Source: Ficedula albicollis
Lineage: Eukaryota; Chordata; Aves; Passeriformes; Muscicapidae
Direction: 5' to 3'
Length of the DNA stretch: 64,000 bases
Assembly (NCBI RefSeq): GCF_000247815.1
Contig: NC_021673.1
Span: 41,246,592 to 41,310,591 of the forward strand
The notes beneath the pieces are model-generated. The model saw only the letters and a list, made by a program, of their open reading frames with translations. It made no database searches and was not told where the DNA came from. Both the position numbers and the translations under genes were made by a program. This document shows positions 51,401 through 64,000 of the stretch, one piece after another; within the stretch, counting starts at the first letter, position 1; the number at the start of each line of letters is the position of its first letter.

Positions 51401-54400
51401 TCTTTTGAGCACAGACACTTGGTGCTCACAGCTATAGATTTAGAGGACTAATTAGGACAGAAAATTGAACAGAATGGGGTAAGGCATTAACCTTCAACCA
51501 TTACCAGCTGGGGCTCTGATAAAGACCACAGAGTCCAAATGCTGCTATTCATGCAAAGAGTACTCTAATGAATATCAATTTCAGCCAGGTTGCCATATCT
51601 TACAAGCCATGTCTTGATTTTGATTCTCTTACCTGGTAGAGATTTTTATGTTTAGATATTAAAGTGATATTGGTAGTTCAGAGCTCAGAGATGAGAACCT
51701 CAGGCAGTTACCTGTGTTTTGTCCAGTCCTTCAATTTGCTTTTCTCAAATTACAGATTTTATTGGTTTCCAGCTAAGATCCTGAATTTCAAATTTATTTC
51801 CCTGTCCAGCATAAATATATTAACATAGCCCAGATTAATTGCATGTTCTTAACAAATGCTGGTTTAAATAGAGGATTTTTTATAGAGGAGTGTGGTTTTT
51901 TTGCATTATGGTAGTACATGGTAGTAATAGCCATAACAAGAGCACTCACCAAGCTAACTGCTGAAAGTTGAACAGCAGGATTGCTTCTTTTGCAGCTCTT
52001 ACAGTGAGATACAGTTATTGTATTATGGTGTTCAATTGCTAATCCAGTTTTAGGATGAAAATTATTTTTCCAGACTGGATTAATGTGTTTTAACATATGC
52101 AGAATGGAAATGCCTTAACTGTATATAAGGAAAGAAAAAAACTGGTTGCCTTTGTCCTTTTGTGTAATTTCTTGGATTGTTGGAAGAGTTGAACTTGAAA
52201 TTAAGCATCAGGATCATCAGTTGTTTCTACCCTTTAGTCATACTACTATTCCCTGACAAACTCCCCATTAAAGCTGAATCACTGTTGCCGTCTTCATTTG
52301 ACTTCTGTACGTGGAAATTCTTTGCCCACTGATGAGAGAAGTTTAAAAGTTATTTCTCTATCCTAATTTCTCCAAACTTGTTCTTTCAGGAGTGATGCAA
52401 GCATTGATGTATATGGCTTTCATGTGCTCTAATTATTTCCAGTTCTCCACTAGTACACTCAACAGTGCTAGGTTGGATAGCTGGTTTCATGTCTTAGAGT
52501 CCTGGTAAGGTAAGATTGGCACAAACTCTAAAAATAGAGAAATTCAATCTTGCCTGTATCTACTGGTCTTGGGGTATGTCATGGTATTTAGATCAGTCTT
52601 GAGAGAACTGTATGAGGTGAGTGTCCATAGTAGAGGAGACATGGTCAAGTTCTTCTCCCAATAAAAGGGTGAGGTTCCAGCCACTAACTAATACCTTTTC
52701 CCAGATGTTATATACCGTGTTTGCTGATCTCGGTTTTCTTTACCAGTTGATGCATTTTGATTCTTCTGTGTCAGTCATTACCAGCAAGTGAGCGCAAACT
52801 TGGGATTCTGTAAACTGTTTTTTGCATCCATTGGATTGATGGTGGGGGTAACCTATGGGGGCAGTGTTAAGAGTGTTATAGTGAGCTGTTACTGTGGCAT
52901 AGGTGCACAGAGCAATGGCAGTGCATGTGACTCATAGTAGCTGTTATTTTAGCTGCCTCTCCTTAGCAATGTATGAAGTAGTTGCTCTGCAGTTTTACAT
53001 TATAAACTGCTCTTAGATACTGCATTCAACAGTTACACAGTTAGCACTTAGTGTAAATGAATCTTAATACTTTTAAGAGGTCATGCTATATTCCCATTGC
53101 CTGTGTATAAATATTTGTGTTGTATATGAATTATTAATATTACCCTGGGGTTAGTTTCACAGAGAAAATTTTTCAACTATTGAAGTCAGAATGTGTTGTA
53201 TAGGTGTGTTGAACCAATTAGGTCCAGCAATGGAAAATAAAACTTGGTTTGGTCAAAAAGTTGCTACTGTGTATTCAGAAATGCAATAAATAGTGGGCAT
53301 TCAGGCAGCCTAAAAGCTGACTGACCTTGTATTCAGCATAAGGTGGTAGGGGAAAGATTCTGTCCATTCTTTAGAAAATACATGAAGTTGACAAGTGTAT
53401 TTGCCAAAGGAAATTGCTTATGCAAATATCAGAAATTGAAATGAAGCTCAACAGGAATTAAAACTAAATGGAAGTCAGAATAGGAGTTGTGGTTTTACTT
53501 AAGATGCTTTGGTTTAATGGGACAATAGATTATGAGAGTTGTAATTTTGATTTCCTCTATGTTGGAGACCTATACCTGTTGTACATATCTTTGTGCAATG
53601 TTATGACTCGGCAGAACCAGTCTAAAAAAAGGGGAAGGAATCACAGGTCTTATCAGGCAATAAGGGAAGACAGAGTTGAAATATAGTTTGGCAAATATAC
53701 AGACATTCAACAAGATGCGGTGTTCTAAGTGTTCTTCATGCATTTTGGTCTAAGTGTTCTTCATTGTTTTCTGAAAACAATGAAATCTCAAATTTTCATC
53801 CTGTTTTGGGATGAAAACATTTTAAGCTTCTTTTTCCATGTAGAGCAGTAGTTCTAAAGATTGCTTAGCTCAAACTGAGTTGTCCCTTTAGCACTTATTC
53901 TCTGATGTAGTAGGTAATGGGTCCCATGGTGACAACACTGACAATGCACAAGTGGTTTTTTTATGGTAGAGACAATGTTGTCTGTTGCTGAGTAAAACTC
54001 TGTTCTTGTACATTATTTTTCAGGTCCTTTTAATAACAACAACAAAAAATAATCCCCCTCCTTCTCACCCCCAAATTTAGTTTTGTCGCTGTTGTAATTG
54101 CTTTCCAGTAGTCGTCTCAGTGGTGCTGCATAGAAAAAGAGTAGGGAGATTTGTTCTCTGAGGAGTTTTGCTTAGAGGTCTGGTACCTGAGAAGGGAGTA
54201 AAGGCTACAGCATTGGAAGGTCATAAAGCACTTATGCTGTATTGTCATCCCTCTGAATTTTATTTTTAACAGTCCTGCAGAAAAGAGCACCTGGAACATT
54301 TGCTGCCTCGAATCAGGATGGATACCTCTACAGGAAGTGTAATCATGTAACAGAAGGCAAGAGGTGTTTTGGATGAGGAATCAAGAGCTGCAGAGCTGGT

Positions 54401-57400
54401 CAGAGGATAGGAAAGGGGATGATCAAGGAATACTAGGGCTTTGGAGGTATGGATGAGGCTTTACATTCATCATCAGGGAACAAGAAAAGCAGTTTAGCTG
54501 CTGTATCCTAGATTTGAGAGGGATGCTAGCAAAGGATTTGAAAGGAATCATGGAAAGGAGGGAAGGTAATCATTCTGATGAGATAATGAGTAGGAAAGGA
54601 ACTTATATGAGGAATTTTGAAGAGTATAATGTAGAAGACCTGTGCATGAAGATTTCCCTTGGATGGAGTGAACAGATTATTCTCTTAATATTTGTCCATT
54701 GTATTGGAAAGGAGTTGAAATGATTGTAGGGAATTTGAGACTTGAATTCCAGTATTAAAAGATCTGCCTTCTTACCCTTTTACTAAAATGATTTTAAAGA
54801 AACTTTAGTTTCTTTAGTTTTAGTCAGTAATGCCTTTTTTTTGGGCTTCTGATATTCAAGTTCAGGATTTCCTTGTGTTACTTTTATCACCTATAATGTT
54901 GTAGTCTTGATAGTAGATCAATAGATTGATTCTTTCTGGCTGTGATCGGGAATCTTCAAGGAGGTTCTAGTTATTCTTCTTTTCCCTCCTCTTCAATATA
55001 TACCAAATATGCCCTTCAAGACTTCAGATTACAACGTATTTCAGGATGTTTAAATAGTCCTTTTTGAAGCACAAAATCAAAAATGTATTGTTACGTTTGT
55101 ATGCCAGGCTTGATACAGTTCATGCTTTGTTTTCTGGTGACAGAAATGTCCCATACTCTTTGCTGTAATGGGATGCTCATGAAGTTGGTGAAAATAAAGC
55201 TCTGCAAAATTGTGGCCTGAGATGTAATCTCACCTGTGGCAGTAGACTGTCAGACTTTTTAGAAGTTATTTTACAGAGACACAGCTAATGTTTGCAAAAA
55301 GAGCTTCTGAATTCTATGGTTTAATATGTGGGAAATATACAGAAAGTGTATAATATGGAAAGACAGAGAGTTGAAAGAATGACTTCTTGATGCAATCTAG
55401 ACTGGTCTAACTATGCTTCAAAAGCATGAACTTCTGTTCTGTGAAATGATTATCAAAGCTGAGTGCTCTTGGAGGGTACATTTATCAGGCATGAAGGGGA
55501 TGCAGATCTGCAAAGGACTTAGGGAAGACATTTTGAGCCACCATCATCTTCTCTTGGGGCCATATCTAGTATTCCTGTGTTTGTCCTGTAATCTGGGTAA
55601 TGTTTCAGCTACTACAGATGGCCGGTTTCAGTGCTTAGTTTTATTTTACCATTCAAATAATGATTTTTGCTTTCTAAGTTTTTTTTTTAGATTTAATTCC
55701 TAAACTAACTTTCCTTTGTATATCAAGCAGTTTATGTTCTCAAACACTGGGCAGATTCCTGGCAGATTCAGATCACTGTCTGAATAAAAGCAGGACTTTA
55801 AACAGAAGCAGTAGGATGATCTGATTTATATTAGACAGGTTGAAGGGAAAAAGAAAAATAAAAGACTTACTCAGTAACTGTACAGGAACATTATTTCTGT
55901 CCCCAAAATGGCTTAGGGAAGGTGTTTAATCCTGAGATGTCAGAGTTGTTTTCAGGAGCATGAAGAATTTTAAACAGAAGTCCCCAAAATCTTTAATGCT
56001 GTGATGTTAAAAATGACATTTAAATTTACAGGGAGAATTCGTGCTTTCAAGTTGAAGAAAATTATATCCAGTAAACAAGAGTGACCACAGTCTGCAACTT
56101 CAAATTTTGTTGCTCATTGCTTTTTTTCCTGCCTTGGGGGTGATAATTTTCTACAGTGACTCTAACAGCCCAGTCAAAATGGTTCATAAGGCCAATGGTG
56201 AAAAGAACTCTTAATTTTTCTCTGGTGCAAATAATCTTTGTCATTTCTGATCTGTCCTGGTTTCCTCCTTGTACTTCATTGCATGTCTTTTCTGAGTGGT
56301 TTGGGGGCTTTTTTTATGTTAAGTGTAGGCTTCAGGATATACCTAGTTAATGAACAGAAACTTGCCATTGCTTTCCATAGAGTATGGCAAAGAGGAATAT
56401 AAAACAATGTGTAGTGTTTGGGGTTATATAACTTGAGATATAATTAGTAATTAACTGATCTTTAACAGGGTGCTAGAAGAGCTCACAGCTTCTTTGGTGT
56501 CTTCAATAACTTACATAAAAAGTCCTATGTTTAAAATATTTTATATTAGCTACGTGTAACAATGCTTCATGACAGTTGAGTAATAAATAGTATTAATGGT
56601 TCTTTGGCCTTTTCTTTGTAATAAAGGTGTCCCCATACTTTTGAAAACTATTCCAAATTTAAGGAAATTAAAAATCATATTCATGTATGTATGAGTAAAT
56701 TTTTTTATATTTCACTTTATACATTCCAAGCAGCTTGAGGAGGTTTTGAGTCCTTTGTGGGGAGTGAGAATGGCATGGAAAAGATGCTTTTGCTACAGTG
56801 AGACTGTTGTGCAACTTCATTTTGATATGCTTCATCTGTTGAGTAACTGTAAAACTTCAGTAGTTTTAAACCAAAATACAGTTGGGGGAATCTGTCCTCT
56901 TCACTCTGCTGTCAAATTCACGTAAATGCTACTTACTGGCTGTGCACAAACCATTGAGAAGCTGGCATTATTGGGTAGAGAAAACTTAGTAAATTACAAC
57001 CCCAAAAATAATTTTTGCCCTTCTATAGAAGGAAGATACTTAACAGAGTTGCAAACTTTTGCTTTGGCTACCTTCTCCCACCAGTAATTCAGATGAACAG
57101 TTCTGGTCTCATGGTTTTCTTTTCTGTGGTAGTTTCAGTGCAGTGCTGTTTGTTCCAGACCTGCCATTACAGATCTCTGTGGCCCTAATGTTTGAGTTGC
57201 AGTGACTTTGACTTGCCTGAAAGCTAATTCAGCCACTCTAATAAAGAGGAGAAATAATCGCCTCTGTGAAAGTGTTAAAAGTACTTAAAGGTAACAGTGT
57301 TTGGGTTGCAGCATTGTGGTATCAAGTTCAGCCAGATATGTTTCACATAAGCAGTAAATTGTAACGGTGACTATAATTCTTTTCTGTGAAGCAGGTAGAA

Positions 57401-57718
57401 TCCTCTTGTTTCTAATGCAATGTAGTCACTGTCTTAAGTTTGATTGTAAGGTTGATACACTAATGTCTGAGTTCTACTGTGTTATAAAGAGACCTGGTTC
57501 TTACAATCCTTTGTGTGTCCAGACCTGAACTGATTGTACAATAACATTTTATTTGGGCATTTTTGTACTAATAGTTGTCAAGCACTCAGGTCTCTAAGCC
57601 TTGGCTGAACTTGTGACAAAAAAGTCAGAACCTAAAGCTTGTTGTATTTCAAGCAATCAGAGGGGATGAATCTGAGTAAGAAACAGAGTCTAGCCTTCCT
57701 CTTCTCCCTTTTGCAGTC

Positions 57719-57993
57719 TTTCAAAGCTCAAGGGGGATAGAAGTTACTTCATCCTGTTCTGCAGTGTTCAGAAAGGACACTAAGTGAAACACCCTTGGAG
57801 GCATATGTCAGCTCCTCAAACTCCTCCAGAAAGGACACTAAGTGAAACACCCTTGGAGACATATGTCAGCTCCTCTAACTCCTTTTTCAAAGCTCAAGGG
57901 GGATAGAAGTTACTTCATCCTGTTCTGCAGTGTTCAGAAAGGACACTAAGTGAAACACCCTTGGAGGCATATGTCAGCTCCTCAAACTCCTCC
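57719..57993. repeat. nested tandem repeat, A-B-B-A-B order
   Basis: Unit A (TTTCAAAGCTCAAGGGGG to GCAGTGTTC, about 51 bp) lies at 57,719-57,769 and 57,885-57,935. Unit B (AGAAAGGACACTAAGTG to CTCCTCAAACTCCTCC, about 58 bp) lies at 57,770-57,827, 57,828-57,882 and 57,936-57,993. The middle B copy has private changes (GGAGACATA, CTCTAACTCC). The order suggests a B duplication and then duplication of the A-B block, or the reverse. Confidence 0.95.
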
Positions 57994-58686
57994 TTTGATT
58001 TTTGGTTAAGTCATGTAAGATGGGAGACATCTCAGTTGTAGTCTTCTCTTTCTCTCTTTTCCCCTTCCCCTTATCTCCCTCCATTGTCAAAGCTCAAGGC
58101 AACAAGGACCAGAAGGTACTCTCAGAATCAGCTTTGGGTGGGACATGGAAATTTTGGGTGGCTAAAATGACGTAAAGTGTATTCTACTTGTAGTCCTTCT
58201 TAGTCTCTGTTCAGACGTGTAAATTGAGATAAAGCTATAAATGAAGAAGAATTGTCATGATCAAAGCATACAGGACATTGCATTGATAAGCATAAAGCAA
58301 AGATGGCAGTGCTATCAATTTTTGTTTGGGTATTTGAGCTCCTACAAAAGCCATGTAGAAACCCTTGGACTTTGAAAGCATTTCCTAAGGATTCCTTTGA
58401 GCTGTTTTTTCCTTGTCTGTCTCTGGTTGCTTCTATATCTTGGGAATCCCATTGGTTTGTTAATGCCTTCTGTAACATTAGGCATCAATCAGGTGTGGAC
58501 TGGCAGGATAGTGAGTGTCTTTCAGCTCACAACAAGATCTGGTGGGAGTAGGGGAAAAGCAGTTGATGCCTGCTGGTTCATTGCAAACAAGGCTCAGCTG
58601 GACACTGGTTACCAATTTCAAAATTTGGGAAGAGCACTTATAATTGAATGTAGGCTTTTTTACTTTTATGGCTCTAATTACTTTCC

Positions 58687-59048
<362 letters not shown>

Positions 59049-61289
59049 ACTTTCACCACTGGCAGCAGTCCTGGACTCTAGCTAAAGACCAAAATCTAAA
59101 TGAAGCTAATAACTAATTTGACATCTTGCTTCCTATTTCATAACGTTTTTTTTTTTTTTTTTGTCACAAAATACATAAGGCTGAAATCTTGGTATGTAGG
59201 GGAAAACAGGCAAATAATCTCAACAGTGTAAACTCCGATTCATAAATTTGAGACTTGCAACCAGACTGCTGTACAAGAAAACAGATGCCATGCAATAAAT
59301 TAATACTAAGCTGAATAATAAACAAGGTGTATTGTTAAAGGTCTTTAATGCAAAGAAAGTGATTTCAGACTTTCATATGCTTGTTTTCTGTCTTTGTTTA
59401 AATGAAGCCTTTGCATGTGTTTTCTTTATTGTTCTCTTTTGCGCACATTTGAGCTTTGTTGGGTTGAGGACTCAGTCTCTGGTTGGGCAGTGGTGATTAA
59501 CTTACACTAAATAGGCAGCAATAATGTGATTTGAGAATGAAAAGGAGTCATTTCTTTTAAACGAGGGGGGAAAAAAAGACAAGGTTGAAGGAAATAGTTT
59601 ACATAATCTGTAAACTAGTTAAGGAGCTGAATATTTATGCAGGTTGAAATTGAAGCTTAGTTGCCCTCTAGGGGTTTTACATTAATACAGCATATGCTAG
59701 CTTTTGGGTGGTTTTTTCTTCTTTCAGAATAAAGGTGAGACAAGTCTTTGGAAAAAACTTGCATGCTGACAAATCTGTGGTGATAGAGGCATGTGTACAT
59801 CTGCATTCAGTGAGTAAAACCCATTTAGTTCAAAACCCAGAAAATGAAGGAGAGATTTTTAGCCACATTAGGTTCTTTTAAATTTCATTGTACCAGTGGA
59901 GAATGCACTCACAACCAACCAGTCATGGCATTGAAGTCTCAACCAGGAAAGGTCCTTACTTTCAGTTCTAAGTAAACAGAAGACAAAAAGTCACAGGAGG
60001 TTGTAATGGCAGCACCAGGACCCTCTGTCAGTTTCTGCTCATGTCCCAGCTGCTGAATGCTGCTTCTAAGTCTTGTCTCCTCAGTGGCCACTGACTAATG
60101 CACAGGGTTCTTCTGTCACTTCTGGTATTACAGCAGGTTGAGCCCTGGATATTGGTCTGTGATTGAATGTGTTAGAAATAAACTTTGTCTCCTCCTTTAG
60201 AAAGCAGTTGACAAAACCAGTAGTTCTTGATTGCTTGGATAGGTGTGTGATATTTCATTGGAAATATCCTCATGCCATAGGAGGAAGTGTGACAAATGGC
60301 TTCTAAACTGGAGCTACATAAACATATCCCCTTGTGTTAACTTTTAGTATCTCTTTTGCCAGTGGTTTTGTAGCAGAGGCATTGTTAACATACTTATTTG
60401 AACAATTGCTAAATAAATTTATAAGAGTTTGGTTGTTTTTCTAAAAATGGAAACCACATTATGTGATTATTTTTGCTATTTTTTTCATAACACTGTTGAT
60501 GCTGTGTTACTCTAAAATGTTTTTGCATCAGAAACAACATAATTAGAGCAGGCCAAATAGATGCACTTAAAGAACCCCTTCCTGCCATACTTGAGTCCCT
60601 CTGCATACAGCGTGAGAAGCACAGTGTAATCAACTTCCAGAAGGTAGAGCAGTGTCCCCGAGGCTTCAGTGTACCAAACTACACCTGGATTTGTGCTAGT
60701 AAAGTGAATGGTTTTATACAGATCTTTATGCCATTTGCCTATTAAGCTCTATGCTGCAAAACAGTTTCTTTCTTTTGAGGGATTTTCATATCTAGTTGCT
60801 GGTGCATTTTGTTTTGCTTTGTAGATTTACCAAAGACTTGTTTGTAAATCCCCTGCCTACCAGTATTTTATTTTATTGTCTTCAAAATTACAGCTTTTGC
60901 TCTGAAGAAATGTACCTGATTTTTGTAGTCCTTTATTTAAAACATTTTACAGAAGATGAAAGATAAATCTTATATATTTACTACCAAATTTCCAGATATT
61001 GCTGAATTTTGGTACTGTGCTTTCCTGCCACATGATTTAAAGTCGTCTCTTCAAAATCATGAAATGAATAGGATAGTCTGAAATTCTAAATGTCTCCACA
61101 GTCCATTATGTAATTTTATTTGAAAAACTGAGTTTACATACTTTATCACACTGTGGCTAACAATTGCAAAGTGCCGAGTTACTCTTCACTGTTCACTTTA
61201 GAATATGGACACAGCAGATTTTTTTTTTTCCTGGAAAATTTGCAGTTTGGTTTTGTCATCATTACTAGCACTGAGTAGTACCTCATTCA

Positions 61290-61321
61290 GCAGGAATTCT
61301 TCCATGGTGAAGAATTCCTGC
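61290..61321. other. perfect hairpin, 13-bp arms and 6-base loop
   Basis: GCAGGAATTCTTC and GAAGAATTCCTGC are exact reverse complements around CATGGT. There is no T run after it to suggest a terminator, and this is eukaryotic DNA. It could be a MITE remnant, a small RNA hairpin or chance. Confidence 0.7.
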
Positions 61322-62015
61322 CTCCACACCAGCCTATGGCTAGTCACTTTTGAAAAAAGAGACTAAACATATACTGCAAAGTAGGTAAGAGCATGATAAC
61401 TGTTTTGGAGATGTTGGAACAGTGGTTGGGGATGAATTTTGGACTGTGAAGGAAAGTAACTTCCTCTTTTAATAACTGCATATATCTTTTATATTCTGTA
61501 TAATGGGAATATTCTGTATTCTCAAAAGACCTGAGATTTTGATCCTGTTCTGTGTGGCCCATATCACCCTCCAGCTAGAATCCTGGAATCACTTTTACTT
61601 TTGCTTAGAAGATATTTTGTTTCATTCAGAGGAGTGAGAACCACTGTTACTGCTACCACCAGCAACCTTCCTATTGGAGCTCTGAGTTAATTAGCTGGTT
61701 TTGGAAGTCCATTAAATAGAATTGGGGCGGGGGGAAAGGAAGAATCCCTGACACAGCACTGTGTAACTGAGAGCTGGTGTCATGGTGCAATAACTGAGCA
61801 AATGTCTCCTCAGGAGTTATATAAATGCCCTGCTCTACCCCCACCCTGTGGTAGAAGGACATTACTGTTACTTCTTCCACTCCGTGAAGCTCTGTTTTTG
61901 AGAAAGAGATATCTTTTGCCTTTGGAGTTCAGCTAAAGAGTCAGTCTCTGTGGGACAGAGGGAGGGGATGTTGTTTCTTTAAATCATCTGTTTTCCGAAC
62001 TTCTCAGCTGTCCCT

Positions 62016-62236
62016 GAGTGGCTCGGCAGCTCCCGAAGGAGGCGGGAGGGTAAGCAGTGCTGAGGCTGCGCTGCACAGCTCAAGTTGGATGCACTTGTTT
62101 ATATAAAAGCAGGCAGTGACAGACAGTAGCCATGGGGGAACTCGCATTTGTTCCAGTTCTGCCTCTTCCAGCGCCTGGTATGGTAACACTTGATGTCAGG
62201 GATACTTACTGCAGGGTGGGAGGAAAATTAGTTTAA
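62016..62236 (+). promoter_or_regulatory. TATA-containing GC-rich segment with a well-placed ATG
   Basis: A GC-richer patch (GGCTCGGCAGCTCCCGAAGG, GGAGGCGGGAGGG) precedes TATATAAAAG at 62,100-62,109. The ATG at 62,132 has an ideal Kozak context, GCCATGG, and opens 34 codons starting MGELAFVPVLPLPAPG to a TAA at 62,234. A possible donor CCTG|GTATGG lies at 62,177. A TATA box 23 bp before an ATG leaves almost no 5' UTR, so the ATG may be irrelevant. No family recognised. It could be an internal promoter within CMC1 or chance. Confidence 0.3.
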
Positions 62237-62789
62237 GTCAGTCTTAAAGGAAGCAGTTGTTTAAAAGCAGTGCAGTTTAACCAGGTGGCTGTGCTTGCTG
62301 GCATGCTTTACCTGAAGCCTTATGCAGAAGGTAGTGCTTGTACTTGACAAGAGCATTCCTAAAGCAGGTTTCTTTAGTGGACAAATCATGTTTTACCCCA
62401 ATAAACTGCTTCACAGCAATGTGCTTACTTAGCTTAAAAGGGTATAGTTTTGTAATTTCACTAGGAAGAAAAGGAGGTCTGCTTCTCTGTAAAAATCTGC
62501 CTGCATAGCCCAGCAGATTGTCATCTTTGAGCACTTAAATCTGCCTTGACTGAAAAAGTAATTGCTGTAAAGCAAATACATAATAGTTATGCCTTTGCTA
62601 TTTCTCCTGTGTCTTCTGAGGACGTAACCCTTCTTGTAGACTGCTGTGCTCTGCCTGTCTTGCTTAGTCAGAAGCAGGAGGACTTAGCTTGTAGCTCTTA
62701 CAGAGCTGGGTTGCTGGAATTTACTTTAAAAATATGACAGTGTACATACATAATCTGTATGACAGATTTCTGTGTGTTTGGGGCAAAAT

Positions 62790-62840
62790 GCACACACACA
62801 TATGTGTACAGATACATATGTGTGTGTATATGCATATGTA
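62790..62840. repeat. CA/TG/TA dinucleotide-rich tract
   Basis: CACACACACATATGTGTACA and then ATATGTGTGTGTATATGCATATG form a short mixed dinucleotide repeat with local inverted symmetry. Confidence 0.85.
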
Positions 62841-64000
62841 TTTCATGCATACAGAAAATGCTGACAATTCTGTATATCCACGATGGAAGATCAGATCTAT
62901 GGCACCAAAACTAACAAGTAGACATTTCTCTGTATCATCCCTGCCAAAGCTCCTTTTGCTGTTAAAGTCCAAGTTCTGTTAAAATTCTGGTGACTAAACA
63001 TATATTGCTAATAAATTCTGTCTTCTACAGTATTTAATCATTTAGCAATAGTCAGGAAAGCACTGCCTGACATTTTAAGGTGTATGTTCTTTTCTGACTC
63101 TGTGGCTCTTAGGAAAACACTTTTCCTAGCCAAGCTTCATGTGTGCATTCATATCAAACTGAAAACTAACTTTAGTCTTCCTAGTCCTTGTCCCTGAAAT
63201 GACATTTGGTCAGATCTCATGTGTGCAGGACATAGAATGAGCAGAGCTTACCTGTCCTTGTCCTAATGGCAGAACTAAATGCTCCTGAAAGTATCTTGAG
63301 ATTGCATGTGTATATTATTTTCAGAACTCTTTTTTTTTAACTCTTAATTACTTTAATCTGGCATATTTTTGTTAACACTTTTAAGTATTTGTCTGGGTTT
63401 TGTTAGTTGAACTGATTGGGTTGGCTTGAATTACTGTGTTTGGCTGTGTTCCTCAGCTTGTTTTATGTGTTTTTCTTAAACAAAACAATTCTTCTCTTTC
63501 TTAAACTTTGCTTTTCAGTTCCATTCTCTTGTTTCTTGGTGCTTATTTTAAAAGAAATTATTGGAAAGAAAAGATCCAGCGATCTGCTGTGGATAGGTGT
63601 GGGTTATTTGGGGCAGATGGAAGCACTTCTCTGCTGTTGCTTGAGGTTTCTGGTTATGCCTCTTAGAAACATCCACAATTCTCAGTCTGGATGGTAGCAC
63701 GTTTTGAATTTCAGACCATGTGTAGTGAGTCTGGTGAGAGAGGTTGCCCAGCACAAGTCTCCACATCGCATGGGCATGGGACAGTATCTTCATTGTTCGT
63801 GGCTTTCGTGAATGTGCTCGTCATTCCTTGATGGTAGTTTCCTGAGATACTCTTTTTCCCCCCCAAATTTTGTCTTTAATGATTGTTGGGTTTTAAAACA
63901 AGAGAAACCCTGCTAATATTTTTGTAATAAAAAGATCAGCAGCTGAGCTGTGACTTCTGATTTGAATTAACTGATGTTGGAGGATCCCTATGTGCCTTAC

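Noticed and set aside
60825..60845. Possible CMC1 exon 3 after TTTGTAG (begins as a D codon in the right phase)
   Set aside because: The frame gives only a few residues, shows no adjacent cysteines and stops at TAA.

Overview
The window looks like avian nuclear DNA. It carries several fragments of CR1 LINEs (the main bird retrotransposon), is AT-rich with very few genes, and holds one recognisable vertebrate coding exon. No prokaryotic signature (dense ORFs, operons, Shine-Dalgarno sites, CRISPR) is present. The species cannot be fixed from the sequence.

Layout. Bases 1 to about 30,000 are intergenic or weakly genic: decayed CR1 pieces at 2.5, 7.5-8.0 and 29.5-30.0 kb, a probable L1-clade LINE relic at 13.9-14.3 kb, and many two- or three-copy tandem duplications. 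On the minus strand four open segments (21.3, 20.3, 17.9 and 16.7 kb), each bounded by splice-like signals and in compatible phases, may be exons of an unidentified gene or transcript; this is tentative. At 30.0-31.2 kb lies a CpG island interrupted by a pure run of 532 C. It is the likely promoter of CMC1, whose second coding exon is found at 43,591-43,683 on the plus strand. CMC1 encodes a twin-CX9C protein of the mitochondrial intermembrane space needed for cytochrome c oxidase assembly. Its first coding exon is not visible (possibly replaced by the C run or not recognised) and its later exons probably lie past the right edge. Bases 31.2-43.6 kb are then intron 1 and 43.7-64.0 kb intron 2. 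Intron 2 contains a decayed hAT-family transposase on the minus strand (44.4-46.5 kb), a nested tandem repeat (57.7-58.0 kb), a second long C run bracketed by T runs (58.7-59.0 kb) and a small TATA-containing GC-rich segment near 62.1 kb.

Three perfect C homopolymers (182, 532 and 321 bp) are the most striking objects. All are C on the plus strand. One sits exactly at the junction of a 432-bp direct duplication, one inside the CpG island, one inside a T-C-T pyrimidine block. Assembly or sequencing artefact is the leading explanation, and any protein read through them is meaningless.

By eye, the plus strand is richer in A and C left of the CpG island and richer in T and G right of it. This is the pattern expected if transcription diverges from the island, which agrees with CMC1 to the right and would favour a minus-strand transcript to the left.
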